A stretch of DNA of 64,000 nt from Glaciecola sp. XM2. GTDB taxonomy: Bacteria; Pseudomonadota; Gammaproteobacteria; Enterobacterales; Alteromonadaceae. Below the pieces are notes generated by a model. It did no database searches and had not been told where the DNA came from. It saw only the letters and a program-made list of their open reading frames with translations. Of this stretch, positions 37,009 to 46,248 are shown piece by piece (the first letter of the stretch is position 1; every line of letters starts with the position of its first letter). The stretch spans positions 1 through 64,000 of the forward strand of contig NZ_JAHEOJ010000015.1 of assembly GCF_018595715.1 (NCBI RefSeq). The letters run 5' to 3'. The position numbers and the translations under genes are program-made.

Positions 37009-38337
37009 ATGACTTTATCCCATGACGAAAGTATTCGCTTATTCAGAAACTCCGCTCCTTATATCAATGCCCATAGGGGTAAAACGTTTGTAATTACCTT
37101 TGGCGGTGAGGCAGTATTAGATCCTAACTTCCCCCGGCTGGTGCAAGATATTGCCCTTCTGCATAGCTTAGGCATGCGCATTATTATTACTCATGGGGCC
37201 CGCCCGCAAATAGACGAGCGACTGCACCTTAGAAGCTTGCAAGGTCAGTTTGTCGATGGTCTGCGCGTGACCAATAAGGCAACCTTAGAGTGTGTAAAAG
37301 ACGCCGCTGGTTCGCTGCGCAGCCAAATCGAGGCGCTGCTCACTATGGGTTTACCAAACTCTCCCATGCATGGGGCAAGGATACGAGTGTGCTCAGGCAA
37401 CCTAGTCATCGCTAAACCTATCGGGGTGAGAAATGGCATTGATTTTGAGCACACCGGCCTAGTGCGCAGAATCGACGTGGAAGGCATAGAAGACCAGCTC
37501 GATGACGGTTCAATCGTTTTACTCTCCCCCATGGGCTACTCCCCTACTGGTGAGGTATTTAATTTGTCTCACGAAGATGTTGCCACCCAAGCTGCTATTG
37601 CCTTAAAAGCGAATAAGTTAATTTCCTTGTCACAGCAAGACGGGCTATATCAACGCGAAGAAGGCAAAGCGGATAAATTCATTCGCACCATAGAACTTAA
37701 CCCATTACAAAAGCTGGTTGATGAGGACAAAATTACCGCCGAAGTCACCTGTTTGACGGCCATGATGCAGGCGGTTGGAGCGGGCATTGAACGCGCTCAC
37801 TGCGTTAGCTACAAAGAAAATGGTGCCCTACTCAAAGAGTTATTCACCCGCGACGGTGAAGGCACTCTTGTCATGCAAACCCATTATGAGCGCTTGCGCG
37901 GCGCGAATATTGATGATGTGGGTGGCATACTGAAACTTATTCGTCCGCTGGAAGAAAGTGGCGCGTTAGTAAAACGCTCAAGAGAGCTATTAGAAAACGA
38001 AATAACACAGTTTATGGTGATTGAGCGAGACGGTATGATCATCGCCTGCGCTGCACTCTACATTTACCCAGAAGATGCCAGCGGAGAAATCTCTTGTGTA
38101 GCCACACACCGAGACTATCGCGGCAGCAATCGCGGTGAAAGGCTGCTACAAGCACTTAAGAATAAAGCTATTTTGAATCGCCTAGAACGTATTTTTGTGC
38201 TTACTACCATCACCGGTCATTGGTTCTTAGAGCATGGCTTTGAAGAAAAAGATATTGATGCCCTACCGTCAATGAAAAAGCAGATGTATAACTATACCCG
38301 AAACTCAAAAGTGTTTATGTTGGATTTAAGCAATTAG
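37009..38337 (+). CDS. argA: N-acetylglutamate synthase
   Basis: A 442-residue enzyme, first step of arginine synthesis. The N-terminal amino-acid-kinase-like domain (about 1-290) mediates arginine inhibition, and the C-terminal GNAT domain (about 300-440) carries ISCVATHRDYRGSNRGERLLQAL, the acetyl-CoA loop. Last gene of the operon, completing it without argE. Confidence 0.95.
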   Translation: MTLSHDESIRLFRNSAPYINAHRGKTFVITFGGEAVLDPNFPRLVQDIALLHSLGMRIIITHGARPQIDERLHLRSLQGQFVDGLRVTNKATLECVKDAAGSLRSQIEALLTMGLPNSPMHGARIRVCSGNLVIAKPIGVRNGIDFEHTGLVRRIDVEGIEDQLDDGSIVLLSPMGYSPTGEVFNLSHEDVATQAAIALKANKLISLSQQDGLYQREEGKADKFIRTIELNPLQKLVDEDKITAEVTCLTAMMQAVGAGIERAHCVSYKENGALLKELFTRDGEGTLVMQTHYERLRGANIDDVGGILKLIRPLEESGALVKRSRELLENEITQFMVIERDGMIIACAALYIYPEDASGEISCVATHRDYRGSNRGERLLQALKNKAILNRLERIFVLTTITGHWFLEHGFEEKDIDALPSMKKQMYNYTRNSKVFMLDLSN

Positions 38338-38412
38338 CTGAATTAGCCGGTATTTGCGTCGGTCAGGCTAAGCTGATAACTTAATCAAGTCTTTTCATTT
38401 TGGAGTGGGATC

Positions 38413-38838
38413 ATGGAAGCAAAAACCCCTTGGTGGTTTTGGTTGGTCGCGGTGTTGGCCATCTTTTGGAACTCTGGCGGCGTGATGGATTTCACTATGA
38501 CGCATACGCACAACGAGGCGTATATGTCTGCCTATACGCAAGAGCAGCGAGATTTCTTTTATGGCTTTCCTTTGTGGGCAAATATTGTATGGGCTCTAGG
38601 CGTGTTCGGCGGGTTTATAGGCGCTGTCCTACTGCTCTTTCGTACCAAGTTTGCGTTTCATGCCTTCGCAATTTCAATCTTTGGCATGGTGGTATCATTT
38701 GCCTATCAATTTACCGCCGGCATGCCAAGTGATCTTCATACTCCAGGCACCATGGCCTTTACCGCTGCAATTTGGATTATCGCTGGACTGTTGATGTGGT
38801 TTACTGTTGTGATGCAAACACGCGGGATTTTAAAGTAA
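38413..38838 (+). CDS. Four-helix membrane protein of unknown function
   Basis: A 141-residue protein with four hydrophobic segments. The N-terminal WWFWLVAVLAIFWNSGGVMDF and FPLWANIVWALGVFGGFIGAVLLLFR recall proteins labelled 'sugar transporter' in databases, a label I would not trust. ATG at 38413 after TGGAGTGGGA. Confidence 0.7.
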   Translation: MEAKTPWWFWLVAVLAIFWNSGGVMDFTMTHTHNEAYMSAYTQEQRDFFYGFPLWANIVWALGVFGGFIGAVLLLFRTKFAFHAFAISIFGMVVSFAYQFTAGMPSDLHTPGTMAFTAAIWIIAGLLMWFTVVMQTRGILK

Positions 38839-38843
38839 CAAAG

Positions 38844-38873
38844 GAACCCTCCGGCATATCGCTTGAAGGGTTC
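38844..38873. terminator. Hairpin between convergent genes
   Basis: GAACCCT (38844-38850) pairs with AGGGTTC (38867-38873) across a 16-base loop, then TTCATTGTCT. A plausible weak terminator for the upstream gene or the convergent maeA. Confidence 0.4.
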
Positions 38874-38893
38874 TTCATTGTCTGCTTGTTAAC

Positions 38894-40588
38894 CTAAAGA
38901 CTCACGCGTTTAAACGGTCGGTATTGAGCTCGCCAAAAGTTTTTCTCTATCCGCTCTTTTAGCATCTCGTCCGATAGCGTAAGCGCGAGGTCTTGCGCCA
39001 TGGCCACTTTTGCCACTTCAAAGGCGATGGACTTGCTCAATTCGGTAATTTTCGTCAACGGCGGTAATAAATGCTCTGACTCACCTCTTGCTAGGGGCGA
39101 TGCGTCCGCTAATGCGTTACTCGCAGCCATCAACATCTCATCAGAAATTAAGCGCGCTTTAGATGCAAGCACGCCCAGTCCAATACCAGGGAAAATATAA
39201 CTATTGTTACATTGCGCAATAGGATAAGTTTTACCTTCATACTGCACGGGTGCAAACGGACTGCCGGTGGCAATTACCACGTTGCCGTTTGTCCACTCAA
39301 TCACCTGCTCGGGACGCGCCTCAACCTGTCTAGATGGATTACTCAGAGGGAAAATGATCGGCACTTCACAGTGTGACTGCATTGCCTTGACCACTTCTTC
39401 GGTGAATAAGCCCGGTTGACCTGACACACCAATCAATAGGTCAGGCTTTGCATGGTTAACGACATCAAGTAGCGAGGGATAATCTGCGCTTACTGTCCAA
39501 GTTGCCACAGCGGCTTTTGGTTGCTGTAGCGCTTGCTGAAAATCACGCAACCCTTCCATTCCCTCAGTAAGCAGACCATAACGGTCAACCATGAACACGC
39601 GAGCCCGAGCTTGCGCCTCGCTTAGGCCCTCAAACTGCATTTGCTGCACGAGCATTTCTGCTATGCCGCATCCGGCGGAGCCTGCACCAACAAAAGCAAC
39701 TTTCTTGTCCGATAGTTTACTTCCGTTAGCCTTACACGCCGCTAAAATGGTACCCAGGGCAACCGCAGCAGTGCCTTGAATATCATCATTAAAACAACAC
39801 ACTTTATCTCTGTATCGATTTAACAATGGCATCGCGTTGGGTTGTGCAAAATCCTCAAACTGGATCATGGCTTCTGGCCAGCGACGCTGCACTTCATTGA
39901 TGAAAATATCTAAAAACTCATCATATTGATCTTGCGATATCCTCGGATGACGTGCGCCCATATACATCGGGTCGTCTAAGAGCTTTTGATTATTTGTACC
40001 AACGTCTAACATCACCGGCAGCGTATAAGCAGGGCTTATACCACCGCACGCAGTGTACAAAGAAAGCTTACCGATAGGAATGCCCATGCCGCCAATGCCT
40101 TGATCGCCTAAGCCTAGAATACGCTCGCCATCAGTCACAACAATGACTTTCACTTTACGTTTGGTGGCGTTGCGCAAAATATCTTCGACCATATGGCGCT
40201 CTTCATAACTAATAAAGAGGCCTCTAGAAGAGCGATAAATATCAGAAAATCGCTCACACGCTTCACCTACTGTAGGTGTATAAATGATTGGCATCATTTC
40301 ATCGATGTGCTCTTGCACCACTCGGTAAAACAGCGTTTCGTTATTGTCTTGGATTGCGCGCAAGTAGATATGCTTATTAAGCGGCGAAGAGAAACTGCTA
40401 TATTGTTTATAGGCACGGTCCACCTGCTCTTCGATAGATTCGTACCTAGGCGGTAACAAGCCTAATAAATTAAAAGACTTGCGCTCTTTTTCGGTAAACG
40501 CGCTACCCTTGTTTAGCAAAGGTGTTTCTAATAATGCAGGCCCTGCATAGGGGATATAAAGATATGCATTTTTATCTGATGTAGACAT
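38894..40588 (-). CDS. maeA: NAD-dependent malic enzyme
   Basis: A 564-residue enzyme converting malate to pyruvate and CO2, nearly the length of E. coli MaeA (565). [42 protein letters not shown] and [15 protein letters not shown] are metal and substrate signatures, and [14 protein letters not shown] is the NAD-binding loop. The start at 40588 is preferred over an upstream in-frame GTG. Confidence 0.95.
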   Translation of the reverse strand: MSTSDKNAYLYIPYAGPALLETPLLNKGSAFTEKERKSFNLLGLLPPRYESIEEQVDRAYKQYSSFSSPLNKHIYLRAIQDNNETLFYRVVQEHIDEMMPIIYTPTVGEACERFSDIYRSSRGLFISYEERHMVEDILRNATKRKVKVIVVTDGERILGLGDQGIGGMGIPIGKLSLYTACGGISPAYTLPVMLDVGTNNQKLLDDPMYMGARHPRISQDQYDEFLDIFINEVQRRWPEAMIQFEDFAQPNAMPLLNRYRDKVCCFNDDIQGTAAVALGTILAACKANGSKLSDKKVAFVGAGSAGCGIAEMLVQQMQFEGLSEAQARARVFMVDRYGLLTEGMEGLRDFQQALQQPKAAVATWTVSADYPSLLDVVNHAKPDLLIGVSGQPGLFTEEVVKAMQSHCEVPIIFPLSNPSRQVEARPEQVIEWTNGNVVIATGSPFAPVQYEGKTYPIAQCNNSYIFPGIGLGVLASKARLISDEMLMAASNALADASPLARGESEHLLPPLTKITELSKSIAFEVAKVAMAQDLALTLSDEMLKERIEKNFWRAQYRPFKRVSL

Positions 40589-40626
40589 AGTCACTCATCT
40601 TGTCATGGTGTTGTGTGGGATCTTCG

Positions 40627-43335
40627 TTAAAAGATATCGTCCAAATCCGTTTCTTCTTCCGATTCTTCCTCTACGGGCAAAGATAAACCGTTATCTTGTA
40701 CAAATGTAGTAGGCTCTGTGCCTTTTACAAAATATTCGAACATAGAGGATTCATCTGTTTTAGTGGTCAGCTTGCCTGTGGCGCGATCAATCCTGACCCG
40801 CACTATCCCTTCGGGAATGTGTTTTGTTTCCGTTGGCACGCCCTCTAAGGCTTCTTGCATAAACATAATCCAAGCAGGAAGTGCCGCTTTTGCACCATCT
40901 TCTGCGCCAATTAAGGCATTTCCAATCCAATTAAAACGCTCTGGGTTTTTGTTAATGAGGTTTTGATTCCGAGTTGCGCGACCTAATTGGCGTGCGGGGT
41001 TATCAAAGCCCGTCCACGAAGTTGCCACTAAGCCCGGTGCAAACCCACTAAACCAAGTGTCTCTCGAGTCGTTCGTGGTGCCGGTTTTACCGCCGATATC
41101 GGTGCGTCCAAGCAGATTGCGCGCGCGCCAACCGGTGCCCAGCCAATAGCTCTGGGTATTCCAACTGCCATTAGCTCTCACCGCTGTACTCATCATTTCA
41201 GATACCAAGAAGGCTGTCTTTTCGTCAATCACGCGAGGAGCTGAGCGTTTTTGTTCAACGGTGATTTCAGCTTCGGGGGTTTGTGCATCACTGCGCATAA
41301 ATTCGGCAGCGAGTTGAGCTTCAAGGTCCTCTAAGCTTAATGTCTCGGAGGATGCGGTTTGTTCGGTGCTATTTGGCAACTTTTCAACTTCGTCTTCACA
41401 GGGGTCGCACGCATAAAGTGGATCAGCTTGCCAAATTACGTCGCCCGTGCTGTTTTCAATGCGCTCAATAAAGTAAGGCTGTATCGCAAAACCACCGTTA
41501 GCGATGATGGCTAGTGCTCTGGCAACCTCAAATGGTGTATGTGAGCCTGAACCAAGAGACATGGTTTCATCACGAGGAATTTCATCTCTGATAAAACCAA
41601 AGTTGGTCAAATACTCGCGTGTCTTATCTAAGCCCACACCTCTTAATAATCTCACCGATACCACGTTTTTAGATTTACCGAGCGCCTTGCGCATTAAAAT
41701 CGGGCCGTCATACACAGCAGGAGAATTTTGCGGGCGCCATGCAAGACCTGTCGAAGCATCCCATTGATTAATAGGAGCATCGTTAATAATAGACGCTAGG
41801 GTGTAGCCATTATCAAGGGCAGACGCATAGATGAACGGTTTGATGTTTGAACCGACTTGGCGTTTAGCCTGAGTCGCGCGGTTAAACTGACTTTCATAAA
41901 AATCATAACCCCCTACCACGGCCTCTACCGCACCATTCATTGGGTTTAATGCAACAAAGGCACCTGATGCATCAGGTAATTGAGACAACTGCCATTTTTG
42001 ATCATCAAAACGCTGACGAATATACACCACCATGCCAGGGTGCAACACATCACTTGCATATTCAGGCTCACTGCCTTGGGCGGTATCGCTGATATACTCT
42101 CTAGCCCAATCGATTGCATCCCAATCTAGGAGGATTTCTTGGCCCTCTTGGTTAATTACCCGCGCCGACTGTTCATCTACCGAAACCACCGCGGCTGGAT
42201 ACAGATAGCCTATGGCGTCAAAGGTCTCAAGCGCCTCTAGCAACTCATCGCCGAGCATAGGAATGAATTCACCGTACTGTTCACGTATGGTATTGGCTTC
42301 GCTTGGGCTAAGTGGTTGTTCAAATCCAAAGGTATCTAGTACTTCATCAGTCAAAGGCTTCCAGAGAACGGCGAGCGGACCGCGAAACCCATGACGTTCG
42401 TCATAATCATGAAGGTTTTGGATAACCGCTCTTTGCGCAGATTTTTGATACTTAGAATGCGCAGTCGCATAAACATTGAAGCCGCTGGTTTCGGCAATTT
42501 CTTTGCCGTAAATCGAAACCATCTCGTTATATATAATATCCGCAAGATAAGGCGCATCTAGGCTGATCTCCGCACCGTGACGTTTAGCTGTCACCGGGGC
42601 ATTCGCTGCCTCGTCAAACTCAGCGCGCGTAATATAACCCTCGTCTAACATCCGCAACAATACAATACGTCGACGCTCTTTTGAGCGCTCAGGTTGACTG
42701 ATTGGGTTAAGTGCAGAAGGCGCTTGTGGCAATCCTGCTAGGGTAGCTAGCTGGGCTAAATTAAGCTCAGTAAGGTCTTTTCCATAATACACTTGGGCCG
42801 CTGCACCTACTCCAAATGAGCGATGCCCTAATTCCACTTTATTTAGGTAGAGCTCAAGGATCTCATCTTTTGTAAGCTCTTGTTCCATTTGAAAGGCAAT
42901 GAAGATTTCTTTGATTTTGCGCGACCACTCCTTCCTGCGGTTTAAGAAAAACCCGCGAGCTAACTGCATGGTCAGGGTACTGGCACCTTGACGCTTTTCT
43001 CCCGTCACGATCAAACTAAGGCCCGCTCTGGCAACCCCAATTGGATCAACCCCAGCGTGGCTATAAAAACGGCTATCTTCGGTTGCGATGATGGCTTGAA
43101 TCAAATGCTCCGGCACATTTTCCAAAGACACAGGGATTCGTCGCTTCACACCATACTGGGAGATTAACTGCCCATCTTGGGTGAAAACACGCATAGGCGT
43201 TTGCAACTCAACATCTTTGAGCACATCTACACTCGGCAAGTCATCTTTGAGATAAAAATACATCCCTAAGACAGAAGCGACACCTAGACAAGTACCGAGT
43301 AAAACCACGATTAAAAAGACTTTTATATACTTCAC
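40627..43335 (-). CDS. mrcA: Penicillin-binding protein 1A
   Basis: A 902-residue bifunctional murein synthase. An N-terminal membrane helix (about 7-28) is followed by a GT51 transglycosylase domain (ATEDSRFYSHAGVDP, with the catalytic Glu; GASTLTMQLARGFF), an OB-like insertion, and the transpeptidase domain with the SxxK serine (GSNIKPF), SKN, and KTGTT motifs. It makes glycan strands and cross-links them. It diverges from pilM, the usual arrangement in gammaproteobacteria. Confidence 0.96.
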   Translation of the reverse strand: MKYIKVFLIVVLLGTCLGVASVLGMYFYLKDDLPSVDVLKDVELQTPMRVFTQDGQLISQYGVKRRIPVSLENVPEHLIQAIIATEDSRFYSHAGVDPIGVARAGLSLIVTGEKRQGASTLTMQLARGFFLNRRKEWSRKIKEIFIAFQMEQELTKDEILELYLNKVELGHRSFGVGAAAQVYYGKDLTELNLAQLATLAGLPQAPSALNPISQPERSKERRRIVLLRMLDEGYITRAEFDEAANAPVTAKRHGAEISLDAPYLADIIYNEMVSIYGKEIAETSGFNVYATAHSKYQKSAQRAVIQNLHDYDERHGFRGPLAVLWKPLTDEVLDTFGFEQPLSPSEANTIREQYGEFIPMLGDELLEALETFDAIGYLYPAAVVSVDEQSARVINQEGQEILLDWDAIDWAREYISDTAQGSEPEYASDVLHPGMVVYIRQRFDDQKWQLSQLPDASGAFVALNPMNGAVEAVVGGYDFYESQFNRATQAKRQVGSNIKPFIYASALDNGYTLASIINDAPINQWDASTGLAWRPQNSPAVYDGPILMRKALGKSKNVVSVRLLRGVGLDKTREYLTNFGFIRDEIPRDETMSLGSGSHTPFEVARALAIIANGGFAIQPYFIERIENSTGDVIWQADPLYACDPCEDEVEKLPNSTEQTASSETLSLEDLEAQLAAEFMRSDAQTPEAEITVEQKRSAPRVIDEKTAFLVSEMMSTAVRANGSWNTQSYWLGTGWRARNLLGRTDIGGKTGTTNDSRDTWFSGFAPGLVATSWTGFDNPARQLGRATRNQNLINKNPERFNWIGNALIGAEDGAKAALPAWIMFMQEALEGVPTETKHIPEGIVRVRIDRATGKLTTKTDESSMFEYFVKGTEPTTFVQDNGLSLPVEEESEEETDLDDIF

Positions 43336-43473
43336 AGCAGGTTAGCTACTCAAAAAAATTAAAATTAGCACTCAAATTTTATACGTATGTGTCGTTAACC
43401 ACTACATACAGTAATACAAATCTCAGTATTATCCGCACGTATGATACTGCAACTAACTACAGGCCGCCATTGA
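43336..43473. promoter_or_regulatory. Divergent promoter region of mrcA and pilM
   Basis: A 138-base AT-rich gap between divergent starts. No recognised operator. Confidence 0.4.
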
Positions 43474-44538
43474 ATGAAATCGCTTTTTCAAAAAAAGGCT
43501 AAGACAATTATCGGTTTAGACATAGGTACTAAGTTCGTTAAGGCGATCAGTCTAGACATGTCTGGCAAACAATGCAAAGTCGTTGGGTTCGCTTGCGAGC
43601 CCATTACTGGTATGGCGTTTTCCGAACGCGACATCAAAGACTTTGATGCTATTAGTAAAGCTTTGAAGAAAGTCCAAATGGGCATTAAGTCAAAGAGTAA
43701 AGAATGTGCTATTGCCGTTGCAGGTCCTTCTGTTATCAGCAAGCTCGTCTTTATGGAGCCAGACCAAACCGATTTTGAATTAGAAACGCAAATTGAATTA
43801 GAAGCAGATAGCCTTATTCCGTATCCGCTGGACGAGGTGTATTTGGACTTCCAAGAGATTGCACCGAGTAAAACACACATCGGAAAAGTAGAAGTGCTTT
43901 TGAGTGCTGCGCACAGAGATATGATTGACTCGCGCATTACACTAGTACGTGAAGCGCCTTTCGATCCGGTTATTGTAGATATCGAATCGAATGTGTTGGC
44001 CGACTCATTCGTTCAGTTTGGTGCAGGAAAAGAAAACGAAACCAAGGTGTGTATCAACCTTGGCGCGTCACTGATGCAGATATGCGTCGTTGAAGCTGGC
44101 AAAGTTATCTATCACAAAGAGCATACGTTTGGCGTCAATAGCTTTGTGCAAGATATCGCGGTACTAAATAACTTAGACGCGCAAGAAGTAGAACAGCAAA
44201 TCGCAAGTTTCACCGCACCAGAAAGTTGGTATAGCGATACGTTACCCACCTTTGTGTCTAGCGTACAACAGCACATTCAGCGTGCATTACAAATGTACGT
44301 AGCCACCACTCACAAACAAATGCCTGTTGGCTTTAGCTTGTGCGGGGGCGGCGCTAACTTACCGAACATTTGTGAAGACCTCAGTAAAGACATGGCAATG
44401 GATGTCAGTCTGTTTAACCCTTTTGAGCAAATGGATGTCGATAGCAAAGTGAATCATGAAAAACTGCTTAGCGTGGCACCTCAATTGAGCATCGCTGCCG
44501 GTTTAGCTACAAGGAGATTAAGCGCATGGCAAAAATAA
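43474..44538 (+). CDS. pilM: Type IV pilus assembly protein PilM
   Basis: A 354-residue cytoplasmic actin-like ATPase. IIGLDIGTKFVKA and the later INLGASLMQICVV and FSLCGGGANLPNI strands form the nucleotide pocket. PilM binds the N-terminus of PilN and links the pilus motor to the periplasmic alignment complex. First of five overlapping or nearly touching genes. Confidence 0.95.
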   Translation: MKSLFQKKAKTIIGLDIGTKFVKAISLDMSGKQCKVVGFACEPITGMAFSERDIKDFDAISKALKKVQMGIKSKSKECAIAVAGPSVISKLVFMEPDQTDFELETQIELEADSLIPYPLDEVYLDFQEIAPSKTHIGKVEVLLSAAHRDMIDSRITLVREAPFDPVIVDIESNVLADSFVQFGAGKENETKVCINLGASLMQICVVEAGKVIYHKEHTFGVNSFVQDIAVLNNLDAQEVEQQIASFTAPESWYSDTLPTFVSSVQQHIQRALQMYVATTHKQMPVGFSLCGGGANLPNICEDLSKDMAMDVSLFNPFEQMDVDSKVNHEKLLSVAPQLSIAAGLATRRLSAWQK

Positions 44539-45113
44539 ACCTGTTGCCTTGGCGCGAGTCGCTCAGGCAAACACAAAAGCAACAATATCTAATTTCCTTG
44601 GGGATTTTAGCCATTGCTGTATTTGGTCTATTTTGGTTGATTGGTCAGATTATTGATCAGCAAATTCGCAATCAAAACGCCAGAAATACGTACCTTACAC
44701 AAGAGCTTGCAGTGCTTGACCAACAGATCAATGAAATCCAGCGCATCAAAGAAGCGAAGGAAGAAATTGTGCTACGGATGAGCCTGATTGAGCAGCTTCA
44801 AGTGAGCCGTAACGTCACGCCTGTTTTGTTTGAAGAACTAGCACGCACTTTGCCTGCTGGCGTTTCATTCAATAGCTTATCGCGCAAAGATAATAACTTA
44901 AAAATTATTGGTATCAGCGAGTCAAACAACCGTTTATCTGCTTTTGTTAGAAGCCTGGAACAGTCGGATGTGTTTATCAACCCAGTGCTATCTTCAATTG
45001 TTGCTGATGCGAGCACCTCAAATGCTATCAGTGACTTTGAGTTAACGCTTTCATTAAGCCCTAGGTATGCACCAATTGAAATGCAAACCGAATCGCAAAC
45101 GGGAGGTCGATAG
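44526..45113 (+). CDS. pilN: Type IV pilus assembly protein PilN
   Basis: A 195-residue bitopic protein. The N-terminal INLLPWRESLR is the PilM-binding motif; a membrane helix (about 21-44) and a periplasmic coiled coil plus ferredoxin-like fold follow. It overlaps pilM by 13 bases. Confidence 0.94.
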   Translation: MAKINLLPWRESLRQTQKQQYLISLGILAIAVFGLFWLIGQIIDQQIRNQNARNTYLTQELAVLDQQINEIQRIKEAKEEIVLRMSLIEQLQVSRNVTPVLFEELARTLPAGVSFNSLSRKDNNLKIIGISESNNRLSAFVRSLEQSDVFINPVLSSIVADASTSNAISDFELTLSLSPRYAPIEMQTESQTGGR

Positions 45114-45115
45114 TC

Positions 45116-45715
45116 ATGGCTTTTGATTTTAGTAAACTCAAAGAGGTCAACGAACTCGACTTTGAACAAGTTGCGATCTGGCCAAAAGAGATTAAAACCC
45201 TTGTTGCTGTATTTTGCTGCATCGCGGTAGGTGCCATATGCTACTACACCATCATCAGTGGCAAGCTACCGATATTAGAGGCAGCGCAGGGCCAAGAACA
45301 AACACTACGAGGTGAATTCGAGGCCAAATATCGCATAGCGGTTAACCTTGAAGCATACAAAGAACAATTAGCACGTATTGAAAATGATTTCTCGTCCATG
45401 TTGAAATCCTTGCCGACCTCAAATGAAACACCAGGTCTGCTCGATGACGTTACGTTCGTTGGCACTGATGCCGGCTTGTCATTCAAATTATTGAACTGGC
45501 AACGCGAAATTCCTAAGGAGTTTTACACCGAACTGCCGATACAGATAGAAGTAGTGGGTGGTTATCATGAATTTGGTCAATTCACATCGAATGTTGCGAA
45601 TTTACCACGCATTGTAACCCTACACGATTTTGACGTAACGCGTACAAACGGTGAACTGTCTTTACGGATGCAAGCGAAGACATATCGCTCTGAACAAACG
45701 GAGGGAATGCAATGA
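45116..45715 (+). CDS. pilO: Type IV pilus assembly protein PilO
   Basis: A 199-residue bitopic protein with a membrane helix at about 28-48, a coiled coil and a ferredoxin-like domain. FYTELPIQIEVVGGYHEFGQF is characteristic. It forms a dimer with PilN. Confidence 0.93.
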   Translation: MAFDFSKLKEVNELDFEQVAIWPKEIKTLVAVFCCIAVGAICYYTIISGKLPILEAAQGQEQTLRGEFEAKYRIAVNLEAYKEQLARIENDFSSMLKSLPTSNETPGLLDDVTFVGTDAGLSFKLLNWQREIPKEFYTELPIQIEVVGGYHEFGQFTSNVANLPRIVTLHDFDVTRTNGELSLRMQAKTYRSEQTEGMQ

Positions 45716-46248
45716 AACGATTCCTTATAGGTGCGTCCAGTGCATTGATATTAACGGGTTGTGGAGCAAGCATCGATGATTTGGTGGCTTACACACAGCA
45801 GGTTAAGTCAAATATTCAAGTGAGCATTGAACCGTACCCAGAGTTTAAGCAGGTCGAAAATGTTGAGTATACCGCCAGCACTATTCGAAGCCCGTTTAGA
45901 AGAGCATCGCAAGAAGTACAAAGCGTGCAAATCGCTGCTACTGAAAACTGTGCTCAGCCAGATCGCACAAGAAACAGAGAAAAACTTGAGCGCTTTGGTT
46001 TAGACGCTTTGCAAATGTCAGGTGTGCTAACGATTGGTGGACAAAGATATGCACTAATCAAAGCAAATGACGGCAGTTTACACCGAGTCACCGTTGGCAA
46101 TTACCTTGGTTTGTTCCATGGGAAAGTCATAGAAATTACGAACACTGAAGTGAAAATTAGAGAAATGCTCCCAGACGGAGCCGGATGTTGGCAAGAGAAA
46201 CAAGCCACATTAGGTATGTCTGCTGCAGGGGATAATAACAATGTCTGA
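45712..46248 (+). CDS. pilP: Type IV pilus assembly lipoprotein PilP
   Basis: A 178-residue protein. The N-terminal LILTGCGAS is a lipobox with the lipid-bearing Cys at about residue 17. The C-terminal domain has GVLTIGGQRYALIKANDGSLHRVTVGNYLG, the family core. It bridges PilN/PilO to the secretin. Overlaps pilO by 4 bases. Confidence 0.93.
   Translation: MKRFLIGASSALILTGCGASIDDLVAYTQQVKSNIQVSIEPYPEFKQVENVEYTASTIRSPFRRASQEVQSVQIAATENCAQPDRTRNREKLERFGLDALQMSGVLTIGGQRYALIKANDGSLHRVTVGNYLGLFHGKVIEITNTEVKIREMLPDGAGCWQEKQATLGMSAAGDNNNV

Noticed and set aside
40627-43335. Two split genes instead of one PBP1A gene
   Set aside because: The frame is open throughout and both the transglycosylase and transpeptidase motifs are in one order.
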